DNA from: CAYZGU01 sp964478165
Lineage (GTDB): Bacteria; Poribacteria; WGA-4E; JAJDTR01
Assembly: GCA_964478165.1 (NCBI GenBank)
Contig: CAYZGU010000011.1
Location: 62,001 to 126,000, forward strand
Direction: 5' to 3'
Length of the DNA stretch: 64,000 nucleotides
The position numbers were made by a program, and so were the translations under genes. Under the pieces are notes generated by a model, which saw nothing but the letters and a program-made list of their open reading frames with translations, had not been told where the DNA came from and made no database searches. Shown one piece after another: positions 9,645 through 19,088 of the stretch (positions are counted from its first letter, which is position 1; every line of letters starts with the position of its first letter).

Positions 9645-10694
9645 ATGGCTAGAATTGGACGCGCCAACGTAATGGTGGGGAAGCGCTTTGAAATGCGCGA
9701 ATATCCCGTACCGGAGCCTGAGCCTGGAACGGTTCTCATAAAACAGGAGCTGGGAGGAATCTGCGGTACAGATCTTCACAACTGGGAATTCCAACGCATG
9801 AAGCATGATGTCATCCTTGGTCACGAAAACGTTGGAATCATAGATGCGTTGGGAAAAGGTGTTGAAACCGATTCCCTGAACGTTCCCATACAGATCGGAG
9901 ATCGCGTTGCACTCTCACCACACAGTGTTGAATCTGGTTTCCTTCCTTCCGAAGAAAAACCATACCTCCGCGGAGGTTTCGCCGAATACATCTATTGTGG
10001 AAACCCCAAAACAATGTTCCTCAAAACCAATCTACCGCCTGAGATTGCGGTGCTCTCCGAGCCTGCTGCGTGCGCGGTTCATTGCATTTCCCGCGGAAAA
10101 ATCCAATTCGGCGACACCGTGGTAATTCAGGGAACAGGGCCTATCGGTTTACTGGCTCTCAATTGGGCTCGTGTCTCAGGCGCCGGACGCCTTATCGTCA
10201 TCGGAGGGCCTTTAGGCCGACTGGAGATGGCCCAAAGATTGGGCGCAGACCTCACCATCGATATCGCTGAAACACCCGATCCTGAGGAGCGAAAAAGAAT
10301 CGTGCGTGAAAACACGCCTCAGAGCAAGGGGGCGGACGTTGTCTACGAATGTTCAGGATTTCCAGCTGCCATCCCCGAAGGACTCGACTTTCTAAGGTAT
10401 AGTGGAACTTATGTCGAATTTGGCCACTTCGTTGATGTCGGGACCTTCGAGTGCAACCCAAACCAGATGCTCATGCGAAAGAACCTTCGACTGGAGGCCG
10501 CATGGGGATTTGACCCAGAACACTTTCTTCGGGCAGTACCTATGCTAGAAAAACATCGCGATTTCTTTACTGAATTCGTCAGCCATATCCTCCCCTTAGA
10601 AGACGTTGCCAAAGGCATAAGCGCCCTACACACAAGCTACAATCTAAACGGCAAAGACGCCATAAAGATTGCTGTTAAAGGTGGCCTAACTTGA
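9645..10694 (+). CDS. Zinc-type alcohol/polyol dehydrogenase, structural-zinc lobe missing
   Basis: A medium-chain dehydrogenase of 349 residues. Catalytic-zinc ligands are present (Cys in GICGTDLHNWE, GHENVG) and so is the nucleotide-binding GTGPIGLLALNWA. The four closely spaced cysteines that bind the structural zinc in most of this family are absent: the chain jumps from GDRVALSPHSVESG straight to FLPSEEKPYLRGGFAEY, as if ~30-40 residues were deleted in frame. The enzyme may still fold, since some relatives lack this zinc. It probably oxidises a polyol or sugar alcohol with NAD(P)+. The ATG is preceded by a strong AAAGGAG. Confidence 0.85.
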   Translation: MARIGRANVMVGKRFEMREYPVPEPEPGTVLIKQELGGICGTDLHNWEFQRMKHDVILGHENVGIIDALGKGVETDSLNVPIQIGDRVALSPHSVESGFLPSEEKPYLRGGFAEYIYCGNPKTMFLKTNLPPEIAVLSEPAACAVHCISRGKIQFGDTVVIQGTGPIGLLALNWARVSGAGRLIVIGGPLGRLEMAQRLGADLTIDIAETPDPEERKRIVRENTPQSKGADVVYECSGFPAAIPEGLDFLRYSGTYVEFGHFVDVGTFECNPNQMLMRKNLRLEAAWGFDPEHFLRAVPMLEKHRDFFTEFVSHILPLEDVAKGISALHTSYNLNGKDAIKIAVKGGLT

Positions 10695-10736
10695 TGAAAG
10701 ATTGGATTCATCAAATAGATCTAGGAACCATCAGAA

Positions 10737-11545
10737 ATGAGGAAAAACAATTGCCACAGCAACAGTAGCGACTTCACACTCCACAAAAGAGATGGACCCG
10801 ACTGTGCCGTACACCCCGAAAGCGATTGCCAAAGCTGCCATCGAGTAACACCGCGTCGGAACAACTATCGCGCACATACATGTACGCGATTCAGAAACGG
10901 GGAAGCCATACTCCTCACTTAAATTGTTTCTAAAGATTTCTGAGCGAATTCGACAAGCCTGTGGCATGGCAATCAATCTAACAACAGGAGATATAATATC
11001 ACTAGCGACAACTCACCGAAAGACGCCTCGCACCCGTGAAACTTGAGCTGGACCTCCGTTCAATGAATTGCCTGAACACATCGTTGCAATTCACCTGAAT
11101 GGGAAAGCACTACCGTAACTCGAATGAAAAACCAAGGGGGCAAACCAGAAATCGACGCCTTTGAAATAAATCATACGCGTTAAGCCTTAGATTTGGTCGA
11201 GGAAGGGTCTTTGATACTCCCAAATTTTTCGAACTTTGCATGGCAGTCAAGTGGTGGATGCCAGCAACACCAGAAATTCTACTGCTGATGAAAGGACTTG
11301 TTCCGCCTCATTACCGCCAGTCTATTTTTGGGTGTTGCCAAGCATCAGCGACCGATGATTAAAATGGGGGCCTCGTTGGGTTGGCATATGCGAATCAGCT
11401 TTGAAGGCAGTGTTTACCTTCGAAAATTGTTCCTAGCCAAGAGTAATGCAAGTTGACCAAATGGCCGGCAATTTGGTTAGAATACTGCAGGACAATGTTT
11501 CGACGTCTGAAAACGCACGGTAGATCCTGACAATCTCTAAAAACA
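10737..11545 (+). pseudogene. Beta-keto acid cleavage enzyme (BKACE, DUF849/Kce) pseudogene
   Basis: Pieces of one protein can be read in order across three frames: TVATSHSTKEMDPTVPYTPK; after a TAA, HRVGTTIAHIHVRDSETGKP and INLTTG; then LTERRLAPVKLEL; RMKNQGGKPEIDAFE; ALDLVEEGSLILPNF; MPATPEILLLMKGLVPPH; LGWHMRISFEGSVYLRK with LAKSNA; and finally VDQMAGNLVRILQDNVSTSE. These are the signature blocks, in the right order, of the BKACE family, which condenses beta-keto acids with acetyl-CoA to give acetoacetate and a CoA ester (3-keto-5-aminohexanoate cleavage in lysine fermentation, for instance). At least three in-frame stops and several frameshifts abolish it. The ATG at 10737 has an AGGAA site upstream. 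Confidence 0.85.
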
Positions 11546-11604
11546 TACCAAATCAACCGAACCGCCTGAAGCAACTGAACGAGAACAAGACAACAGCATC
11601 GGTA

Positions 11605-11990
11605 TCATCCTCTCATAAGAGCACCTTTACTACCTATGTCTGCAACCACACCCGGCTGACCTCCGTACCTGAGGAACGTGCTTTCACCACCCGAACGCTT
11701 ATCGCATGACCATGTTGTGAGATTCAGCACCGAATCCAACCGCTCCCCATAAATCTTCTCTAACATCTCCAAGCGTCCAAACCTTTTTCCGAAGTCGGCG
11801 GAGGATTCTTGGAACGCGTCACCTCTAGAATTTGTCGGTTAACAGATAATCAACTTGAACAGTTTACCCCGCGCCCCCAGACAAACATTGGACTAGAGCA
11901 TTTGTCGCTTTCTTCCGGTCAAAATTCCAGCAACCAACATCCTCATACCTTTTCCCAAAACCGTTGAACGCAGAAAGGCCAATGTCATGA
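11605..11990 (-). pseudogene. Unidentified minus-strand pseudogene
   Basis: A 70-codon minus-strand run (11814 down to a TGA at 11605-11607) reads FGKRFGRLEMLEKIYGERLD... STFLRYGGQPGVVADIGSKG. Upstream in another frame is DIGLSAFNGFGKRYEDVGCW. Codon choice is gene-like, but I cannot name the family. The frame change between the blocks makes it a pseudogene. Confidence 0.35.
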
Positions 11991-12193
11991 ACCGCCTATC
12001 TGTGGCCTTTGATGGCACCCCCTAGGCCAACGGATTACCACTGACAGATCCGCATTCCGAGAATCTTAGAAAAACCCCGTAGCGTACACCCAATCATACC
12101 ATCTAATCGGGCGGAGGAATGCTTTACACAAACCATAGCCATAACTAAACTCATTGCGGCCGAAGAAAATCATGGCTATAATGCCGATGTCCT
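11991..12193. other. Intergenic stretch downstream of the anti-sigma gene
   Basis: No gene or clear terminator seen. Confidence 0.3.
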
Positions 12194-12715
12194 TTATTCG
12201 TTAACAGGTAGGTGACGTTTGGAGGGATGGGTGGAAATAATATCAATCCAGACAAGTTCGGATTCTTCTACAACCGATTGAGCCATGAGCGCTGTTACAT
12301 CGGAACGAAGATGTGCGTCGCGCAGATAACAAACCATCACAAATATGCCAATGGCTATGAATAGAGCAAGTGCGGCTAAAAATCCGTGCGCGGAGGCCCG
12401 ATGAATCACAACGTATCGTCTCCACGCCACCGATGATTCGAATTTGCAATAGAGTCGACGGATTAATGATGTCTGTCGCGTTTGACTCAACTCAAAGTAT
12501 TCTGCTTCGCACATCAGTTGCGCCAGGAAATCCTCTGAAGTCTTGAGTGAGTCGAGTCGGCGGATAATCTTGTCGGTCTGTTTGAGTCGCACGAATTCAT
12601 GCGCACAGCTGCGACACCGTCTGAAATGCCGCTGGATCAAGCGCATTTTCCAAAGCGGCATCTCCCGATCTAAGTATGCGGAAATTTGACACTTAGTATT
12701 TTCACACTTTAGCAT
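12194..12715 (-). CDS. Membrane anti-sigma factor with zinc-binding ZAS domain
   Basis: 173 residues from the chosen start. The N-terminal anti-sigma domain carries H30-x3-C34-x2-C37 (RHFRRCRSCAHEF), the zinc motif of ZAS anti-sigma factors, and one strongly hydrophobic segment (AALALFIAIGIFVMVCYL) follows before a short extracytoplasmic tail. It should hold its ECF sigma partner at the membrane until a signal arrives. A TTG at 12736 is possible, but the ATG at 12715 has GGAGAG upstream and overlaps the 3' end of the sigma frame by 14 nt, the usual sigma/anti-sigma coupling. The sigma gene upstream is frameshifted, so the pair may be non-functional. Confidence 0.8.
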   Translation of the reverse strand: MLKCENTKCQISAYLDREMPLWKMRLIQRHFRRCRSCAHEFVRLKQTDKIIRRLDSLKTSEDFLAQLMCEAEYFELSQTRQTSLIRRLYCKFESSVAWRRYVVIHRASAHGFLAALALFIAIGIFVMVCYLRDAHLRSDVTALMAQSVVEESELVWIDIISTHPSKRHLPVNE

Positions 12716-13324
12716 TAGAACTCTCTCCGATTGCAACCTCCACTAGAAATATTTTCATGTTTTGACGTGCACGGTGAATTAAGGACCTTACAGCACTAAC
12801 GGAACAATCAAGAATTACAGCGATTTCATCGTAACTCAAATCTTGATAAGTCACAAGATTTAATTCTAACCGTTGATTTTCTGGAAGTCGGCTGACTGCC
12901 TCTTGAATGATGAGTTGTTGTTCTTTTTTTCGTAGAGTTAATCTGGCAATTCACTCACATCCCGCATTATGGCAGAATAATCTACATTCTCGTCTGCGGC
13001 AACGACGTCATCAAGAAATACTGTATTTCGCCGGTCACGGTTACGCACTTCGTTTCGACAGAGATTCGTTGCAATTAGATAGATCCAGTTTTTGAATTGG
13101 CATTTGGGTTCATAGCTACTTGCGCTTCTCAAAACTCTAATGAAAGTCTCTTTCGCAAGATCTTCCGCTCGATGGTAGTCACTGATAGATCTATGGACGT
13201 AATTAATCATTAAGTCCTTGTAGCGCATCACCAGAAGTTCAAATGCGCTCATGTCACCGTTACGACATCTCATCATCAGCTCTTCATCCAAGGTTCGCAA
13301 AGCATGTCTCTTATCAATCAGCAC
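12702..13324 (-). pseudogene. ECF RNA polymerase sigma factor, frameshifted between regions 2 and 4
   Basis: The first frame (GTG 13324 to TAA 12938) encodes 128 residues with sigma region 2: RCRNGDMSAFELLVMRYKD, ISDYHRAEDLAKETFIRVLR and FKNWIYLIATNLCRNEVR. Region 4 follows in another frame: AVSRLPENQRLELNLVTYQD, LSYDEIAVILDCSVSAVRS, LIHRARQNMK, ending at TGA 12702. The break falls between about 12939 and 12949, just upstream of the TAA; an A7 run lies shortly after the stop, too late to allow slippage past it. One lost or gained base would join the halves into a normal ~205-residue sigma-E-type factor. This is either a true mutation or an assembly indel. Confidence 0.82.
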
Positions 13325-13548
13325 GGCGGACGACAGGCCTTACTTCAAGGGTGTTGTACCGGTTCTAAACAATAGCGCAGCCCTGCAAGTTTAGCGCAAA
13401 CCTGTCATCGATGCATAAACATTGATGTTCGTTAATACTAAAATGGACCGCACACATTCTGAACCATTGACAGTTTGAAGGAACCGACATAGACACCCCA
13501 CTTTTAACGCTTGAGTAGGAACACAACAATCCAATGAATTAGTTGTTC

Positions 13549-13578
13549 TTGATATGTCGATATGTTGTACGGTACAAT
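13549..13578 (+). promoter_or_regulatory. Sigma70-like promoter
   Basis: TTGATA (13549-13554), an 18-nt spacer, TACAAT (13573-13578). It points toward the small frame at 13614 and away from the sigma gene. Confidence 0.5.
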
Positions 13579-13613
13579 CTTTACGCTAACTCTCGGTTAG
13601 AACCATACAAGCC

Positions 13614-13802
13614 GTGTGGCTGAACATGTTCCTAGAGCGTTATGCCAAATCAGAATTCAAGGAGACCGTAAGCCAATTCCTGAGTGATACTGCTGTAGAC
13701 TTAACAGCGGATTCTGGTGAAGACTTGCCACCATCGCATCTACACGACAATTGTAAGGCCCAAACACTCTTCAAACACAACATCAAGCGAGAAAACAGCT
13801 AA
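13614..13802 (+). CDS. Possible small protein, function unknown
   Basis: A 62-codon GTG-started frame (WLNMFLERYAKSEFKETVSQ...) 35 nt downstream of a good promoter. There is no Shine-Dalgarno site, no recognisable domain and no membrane segment. It is acidic in the middle (VDLTADSGEDLPP). It could be a chance frame or a remnant; it is listed because of the promoter. Confidence 0.25.
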   Translation: MWLNMFLERYAKSEFKETVSQFLSDTAVDLTADSGEDLPPSHLHDNCKAQTLFKHNIKRENS

Positions 13803-14201
13803 CAGACAAGGTATTAAATCTACACAACGTATCAAATGTAACAGGTAGTGATGAACCTCTTAGCGACTGAGATAGTCCATAGCATCTGGAAAATATCGCG
13901 GAAATATGACTATGGATTATTCTTAGCCTGCGCCACAAGGCAGCGCTAGGATCCCATAGGGGTTCTTAGACCCCTTATAGAAATTGGACTGCTAGCGGAC
14001 AATACCCGGTGAAGCAAGAAATTCCCACTAACAAACTCCAAAGAGAGTAGGCCTGTCTTCCCAATCCTCTGGGGTCATTTACATAGGTATACACTATCAC
14101 ATCTAGAAGAAGATTGGGATTGTAAGAAAACGTAGAGTATGCTGACAGTAACCGACTAATTTTTCAACAATGCTCAATCCTGTCAAAAGGAATGCGATAT
14201 T
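13803..14201. other. Intergenic stretch, probable remnant
   Basis: No intact gene. A plus-strand run near 13950-14140 (GVLRPLIEIGLLADNT... FPILWGHLHRYTLSHLEED) is protein-like but interrupted. An AGGGGT/ACCCCT inverted repeat lies near 13957-13974. Confidence 0.25.
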
Positions 14202-15134
14202 TTGCAAAAATTCCAACATGCCTGGGTTTTTATTCTGTTCTTAACCGCTTTCGAAAAAACACACGCGGACGTGGACAGGTTATGGCGTATAAAAGAAAGC
14301 CAACACTTCTTAATTTATCACCACCCAAATGCTACTTCACCCGAAGATATTGTTGATATCGCCGAAGATTTTTACCCCCAATTAGATCGTCTCATCGGTG
14401 ACGCCTATATGGAAAAGATCGAAATCTGGGTTTGCCAGACCTCAGAACAGTTTCGGGCTACAGTGCACGCCCCTATCCAAGATTGGGCGGTGGGATGTGC
14501 GTATCCACTGAGTCGGCGGATTATCATCCAAAATCCACGCGTAATTATTCAGCACAAATTTCAATTATCCGAAGTCATTCGCCACGAGATTGTACACGTA
14601 ATCTTCGGGCAACGAACACGACACACGATTGACAAGATTCCGTTGTGGTTCGTTGAAGGAATTGCGACCTATCTCTCAAGCGAATGGACGCCGCAACGAA
14701 GTGATTTGTTAATGAAGCACATCTTCTCCAAATCGATTATCCCACTTGCTGACCTCACAGAGGAATTTCCGAAAGCTGAGAATCTTGCCCAATTGGCATA
14801 CGCGGTAAGTCAGAACGCCGTTGCTTGGTTGGCAGAGACCGAAGGAATTGAAAAACTCTGGGAAATTATCGACCGGCTTGGTAACGGCAGTAACTTAAGT
14901 ACAGCTTTCCGTGACACGATCGGATCGGATCTAAGCGCCTTCGAAAGCAAGTGGAAATCATCGCTTTCGCAACGCTATCATTGGGCAGCAATTTTCTCGA
15001 ATTCCTACCTTTTTTGGGGAAGTCTAACTGCCTTCTTCGGCCTCATTTATCTTCGGTCCCGGCATTACAAACGACACAGGCTTAATGAACTTGCGGATGA
15101 GGAGGCCAGTGGGGATGCCTTTTTCAAAGACTAG
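14202..15134 (+). CDS. Membrane-anchored HExxH metallopeptidase (peptidase MA-like)
   Basis: A 310-residue protein with an N-terminal signal-like hydrophobic stretch (AWVFILFLTAFEKTHA), a zinc-peptidase motif HEIVHVIF with a downstream glutamate in LWFVEGIATYLSSEW (gluzincin pattern), and a C-terminal membrane segment (FSNSYLFWGSLTAFFGLIYL) followed by a basic tail. The arrangement matches the peptidase-MA-like family: an exported catalytic domain tethered by its C-terminus. The start is TTG at 14202 with AAAGGA about ten bases upstream. The HIT-family gene follows 38 nt later. The substrate is unknown. Confidence 0.78.
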   Translation: MQKFQHAWVFILFLTAFEKTHADVDRLWRIKESQHFLIYHHPNATSPEDIVDIAEDFYPQLDRLIGDAYMEKIEIWVCQTSEQFRATVHAPIQDWAVGCAYPLSRRIIIQNPRVIIQHKFQLSEVIRHEIVHVIFGQRTRHTIDKIPLWFVEGIATYLSSEWTPQRSDLLMKHIFSKSIIPLADLTEEFPKAENLAQLAYAVSQNAVAWLAETEGIEKLWEIIDRLGNGSNLSTAFRDTIGSDLSAFESKWKSSLSQRYHWAAIFSNSYLFWGSLTAFFGLIYLRSRHYKRHRLNELADEEASGDAFFKD

Positions 15135-15172
15135 CAATAGAAACTTACTCGCCGATTGGAGAACTGAGCACT

Positions 15173-15664
15173 ATGCGTGACAACATTTTTGTGCCAAACA
15201 AACTGGCCTATATCAAGGGAGAAGTAAGACCAGACGTCGAATGCATTCTGTGTGCTATCCTCCAGGGAGACGACCGTGTCGATAGACTGGATGTACACCA
15301 TGCTGAGTTGTTTACGATTTCGCTAAATCTCTACCCGTACACACCAGGACATCTATTAATCTTTCCCAATCGTCACATAATTGACATTCGAAACCTGACA
15401 GCGGAAGAGACCAGTGAATTACATAATCTTCAGTGTCGCTGTCTTGAAGTCTTGGACGAGACATATCAACCTTGCGGATACAATGTCGGCTATAACATCG
15501 GAACAGCATCAGGAGCGAGCATTCCACATCTACATTCCCACATTGTTCCGCGTTATCCCAGGGAATTGGGGTTCATGGACGTCATTGGTGGCACAAGAAT
15601 CATTGTGGAGGATCCAAATGTAACGCAACAAAAACTACGTCAAGCGTTTAACCCAAATAATTAG
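15173..15664 (+). CDS. HIT-family nucleotide hydrolase/phosphorylase (Ap4A-type)
   Basis: A 163-residue histidine-triad protein. The triad HLHSHIVPR (His119, 121, 123) supplies the nucleotidyl-transfer histidine, and C24/C27 in ECILCAI resemble the zinc pair of the branch that includes diadenosine tetraphosphate phosphorylases. It probably splits dinucleoside polyphosphates or AMP conjugates in the cytoplasm. It sits directly after the peptidase gene and converges on argB with only about 40 nt between stops and no visible hairpin. Confidence 0.88.
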   Translation: MRDNIFVPNKLAYIKGEVRPDVECILCAILQGDDRVDRLDVHHAELFTISLNLYPYTPGHLLIFPNRHIIDIRNLTAEETSELHNLQCRCLEVLDETYQPCGYNVGYNIGTASGASIPHLHSHIVPRYPRELGFMDVIGGTRIIVEDPNVTQQKLRQAFNPNN

Positions 15665-15706
15665 CAGGACTCCCTACAGCATTCTATGCCTGAAACACAA
15701 GTGAAG

Positions 15707-16606
15707 CTATACATCACCATCCGCAACAATCTGGGTTCCAATTCCGTCCGACGTAAACACCTCGAGTAAAATCGCGTGGCTAATCCGCCCATCGATGATG
15801 TGGGCCTTGTGAACCCCACCAGCGATGGCAATAGTACACGCTTCAACCTTTGGCAGCATACCACTGCTTATAACCCGATCTGTAATCAAATGCTGAATCT
15901 CGTTATTCTTTATTGTGGGAATCAGCGTTGAATCATCATCTAGGTCCCGCAGGATGCCACGCTGATCTGTAAGTAGAATCAGCTTCTCTGCTGCAAGCGC
16001 AGCGGCAATTTCTCCTGCCATAGTATCCGCATTGATGTTGTAGGTGCAACCATCTTCCCCGACACCATTTGGCGCAATCACAGGAATATAGCCTTCCCGA
16101 TCAAGTGCAACAACCACATCAGGGTTTACATGGAGCACATCGCCAACGAAACCGAGATCGATTTCGATTGCATCTCCGGCCTCATCAATAATCTGGGCAG
16201 CATGGCGCTGCGCTCTAATTAGCCCGGCATCCTTACCACAAAGCCCCACAGCTCTACCACCATGCTGATTGATAAGAGACACAATCTCTTTGTTAATCCT
16301 TCCTGCTAACACCATCTCGGCAATCTCGACTGTTTCCTGATCGGTGACGCGCAACCCCTCCACAAATTCAGCTTCCTTGCCAATTCGTTGCATCCACTCG
16401 CTAATCTGTGGCCCTCCGCCGTGCACAATCACCGGATGCATTCCGGTATACTTCATCAATACGATGTCTTGCATCACGCTGTGTTTCAGAGCTTCATTCT
16501 CCATTGCGGAACCACCGTACTTAATCACAATCGTCTTACCTGCGAACCGACGGATGTACGGAAGCGCCTCGATTAACACATCTTCCTTTTTCACCATCTC
16601 GTCCAT
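15707..16606 (-). CDS. argB: Acetylglutamate kinase
   Basis: Second step of arginine synthesis: phosphorylates N-acetyl-L-glutamate with ATP. The 299 residues include all ArgB landmarks: TIVIKYGGSAME, HPVIVHGGGPQIS, LVLAGRINKEIVSLINQHGG, NINADTMAGEIAAAL and ITDRVISSGMLPKVEACTIA. The N-terminal helix VKKEDVLIEALPYIRRFAGK is the type seen in hexameric, arginine-inhibited ArgB, so feedback control by arginine is likely. The ATG has GGAGG seven bases upstream. No other arg gene is nearby; pyk lies 217 nt upstream on the same strand. Confidence 0.97.
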   Translation of the reverse strand: MDEMVKKEDVLIEALPYIRRFAGKTIVIKYGGSAMENEALKHSVMQDIVLMKYTGMHPVIVHGGGPQISEWMQRIGKEAEFVEGLRVTDQETVEIAEMVLAGRINKEIVSLINQHGGRAVGLCGKDAGLIRAQRHAAQIIDEAGDAIEIDLGFVGDVLHVNPDVVVALDREGYIPVIAPNGVGEDGCTYNINADTMAGEIAAALAAEKLILLTDQRGILRDLDDDSTLIPTIKNNEIQHLITDRVISSGMLPKVEACTIAIAGGVHKAHIIDGRISHAILLEVFTSDGIGTQIVADGDV

Positions 16607-16823
16607 TTGCTACCTCCACTGAACCACTATAACCTGGATAGGGGTGGGTGATAAAAACACAAGAATAATTCGAACCTGAAACATCTTCTGAAGCCTGAAC
16701 GCTGGTTGCAGGCATTTCCTCTCGTCGTAGAAATATCTCCTCATCACCTGCATAACTGTAATTCTATATCCCCGACGAACTCGCAGATTAGGTCTGTATT
16801 CGATCGTTTTACTCCATTTTCTT

Positions 16824-18242
16824 CTAAAGAACCTCAACTCTAATCACATTCGCCAGATCGCCCTGGTCCTTAGTCGTGCCGCCGACAATAATCACCCGAT
16901 CTCCGCATTGGCCAATCCCCGAGTTTAAAACGGCGGATTTCGCGTTTTCTATCAACTGATTGACATCCGACACAAACTTGATTGCAAGTGCACGTGTACC
17001 CCAAAACACTAAGGTCTTTCTCAATGACTCTTGAGAATCACTCGCGACAACAATTGGAGTATAGGGGTGATATTTCGCCAACAATTGTGCCATTTCACCA
17101 GATCGTGTAAAGCAGATAATAAGCTTTGCACCAATTTGTAAGGCAGTCTGACATGCCGCACGGGCAATAGCATTAGAAATTTCCTTTTCCAATCCAAATG
17201 ATTTTCGCTTCAAGTGCTGGCTGTAATCAATTTTCTCCTCTGTCACGCGAGCCACATCTTTCATCATGCGTGTCGCCTGCACGGGATACTTCCCGACTGC
17301 TGTTTCACCGGAAAGCATAATTCCGTCAGTACCATCAAGAACCGCATTGGCAATATCGGTGACCTCTGCCCGCGTCGGACGAGGGTTATTAATCATCGAA
17401 TCAAGCATTTGTGTGGCTGTAATAACTGGCTTACCTGCTAAGTTAGCAGCACGCGTAATTTCCTTTTGAACGAGCGGTATTTCATGAATCGGAATCTCCA
17501 AGCCGAGATCTCCTCTGGCAATCATTATGCCATCAGCTTCATCGATGATGGCATCAAGGTGATCCAATGCTTCTCGCTTCTCAAGTTTCGCCATGATTGG
17601 GATTTCACCACCGTTTTCCCTCGAGATTTTGCGCAACGATTTCAGTTCATCAGCAGTACGGACAAAAGATTGGGCTACCCAGTCCACACCATGTTCAATC
17701 CCAAAGATGAGATCTTCGACATCTTTCGGCGTTGGTAGCGTCTGTTTCAGGAGAATCCCCGGCGCGTTAATTCCTTTATTTGAACTCAATATCCCGCCAA
17801 TAACCACTTCACATACAATATCAATTTCCGTGGTAGATGTAACTAGGAGTTCAATTTCTCCATCAGCTAAGAGAAGGACATCTCCGTCATTCAAATCACG
17901 TACGAGACTAGGAAAAGTGATTGACACCTCGTTCACGTCGCCCATAATTTCTCGAGTAGTAAGAACAAATTTCGATCCCGCAGATAATTCAACCCCCGGA
18001 CACCCGAACTCACCGATTCGGAGCTTTGGACCGGAGAGATCTTGTAGAATTGGGACGGCGACTCCGAGCTGTTGAGAGATTTGACGAATTCGAGCGATAA
18101 GTTGGGCATGTTCTTTGTGTGAACCGTGAGCGAAACTCAAACGGACAACATCCATCCCAGCGGCGATTAAAGCTTCTATATCCCCGTCAGATCGGCTACT
18201 AGGTCCAAGTGTACAAACAATCTTCGAGCGTTTCCAAGCCAT
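16824..18242 (-). CDS. pyk: Pyruvate kinase
   Basis: Last step of glycolysis: phosphoenolpyruvate plus ADP to pyruvate plus ATP. The 472-residue length is normal. Motifs visible: KIVCTLGPSSRS at the N-terminus, the catalytic lysine in IPIMAKLEKREALDHLDAI, the metal site DGIMIARGDLG, AGKPVITATQMLDSM and TDGIMLSGETAVGKYP. The C-terminal domain is present (IICFTRSGEMAQLLAKY). The ATG is preceded by GGAGG (13 nt) and a likely promoter at 18346-18374. Argb lies downstream and may be cotranscribed. Confidence 0.97.
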   Translation of the reverse strand: MAWKRSKIVCTLGPSSRSDGDIEALIAAGMDVVRLSFAHGSHKEHAQLIARIRQISQQLGVAVPILQDLSGPKLRIGEFGCPGVELSAGSKFVLTTREIMGDVNEVSITFPSLVRDLNDGDVLLLADGEIELLVTSTTEIDIVCEVVIGGILSSNKGINAPGILLKQTLPTPKDVEDLIFGIEHGVDWVAQSFVRTADELKSLRKISRENGGEIPIMAKLEKREALDHLDAIIDEADGIMIARGDLGLEIPIHEIPLVQKEITRAANLAGKPVITATQMLDSMINNPRPTRAEVTDIANAVLDGTDGIMLSGETAVGKYPVQATRMMKDVARVTEEKIDYSQHLKRKSFGLEKEISNAIARAACQTALQIGAKLIICFTRSGEMAQLLAKYHPYTPIVVASDSQESLRKTLVFWGTRALAIKFVSDVNQLIENAKSAVLNSGIGQCGDRVIIVGGTTKDQGDLANVIRVEVL

Positions 18243-18855
18243 TGTCGATATGTTGCCTCCAGAGGAAGTCCCAAATCTTAATAGTCAATAGATACAACAA
18301 CTCAGTCAATCTATATACAAACCATTGGCAGGTATCCAACGTAGGATTATACTACAAATTTCCCGAATTGGAAACCGAAAATCGGAACGAAAACAGCAGA
18401 TTCGCGCCTGAATAGAACACTTGACAACAGATTAGGTTTGGAAAAATCAAAAAATACGCTACATGGAGGAACTGGCGATATCAGACCTTTTCGAGAAGTC
18501 TTCTCATACATAACGATGCTCAGACTGAACCCACGACATTCCAAAACACAGACCAACACAACACTTAAAGAATCTATTTCCGTTCAATCCCGCTGCTATC
18601 TCTCCCGAGTTTCCAGTGGTAATCGCAAATGCTTGGAACAAGTGGAACTTCTCGTCAAATTCAAAAATCTTGTCCTGCACCATTAAACATCGATTTGCTC
18701 GCGATTATTGTGCCATCAGTAAAGACAATAGCCCTATTCTCCGACGCATGAACTCAACCTGCTTCAAAGCCCTTGGAGATTGGAATTACATAATCACCAT
18801 TCTTGATTGCTCCTGACAAAACGGATATGGTTCCCCTGGGGACCAAAATGTCGGC
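18243..18855. other. Intergenic region between divergent pyk and ABC genes, with decayed coding sequence
   Basis: The pyk promoter lies at its left end. From about 18480 to 18830 both strands carry protein-like but broken frames; on the minus strand one run (FEFDEKFHLFQAFAITTGNS..., about 18509-18688) and another (IKNGDYVIPISKGFEAG...) suggest a lost gene. No family is recognised. Confidence 0.3.
18346..18374 (-). promoter_or_regulatory. Probable pyk promoter
   Basis: On the minus strand TATAAT (18346-18351) with TTTCCA (18369-18374) 17 nt upstream, about 105 nt before the pyk start. Confidence 0.5.
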
Positions 18856-18885
18856 TTGATTTGCGGCCTGCGAGTATGCTACACT
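18856..18885 (+). promoter_or_regulatory. Probable promoter for the ABC/cytochrome/peptidase genes
   Basis: TTGATT (18856-18861), an 18-nt spacer ending TATGC, TACACT (18880-18885). The ~200-nt leader to the ABC gene contains an AATAGCC/GGCTATT stem (18935-18964). Confidence 0.5.
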
Positions 18886-19088
18886 GTTTCACGGGTTAAA
18901 CGGAACCACGTTGAGATCCCATGGCAAACAATCGAATAGCCTAATGGGTCTAAGTTGGGCTATTTACAACATCACTTCCGCGATGTTTTTTGCTGGATGG
19001 CTGAATAGGAGCGTACTAATCTAAAGCCCGGCAAGCTCTGCACATCGAGGACGAACATCAAGCCCTTTCGATTTTTGCACAAAGAATT

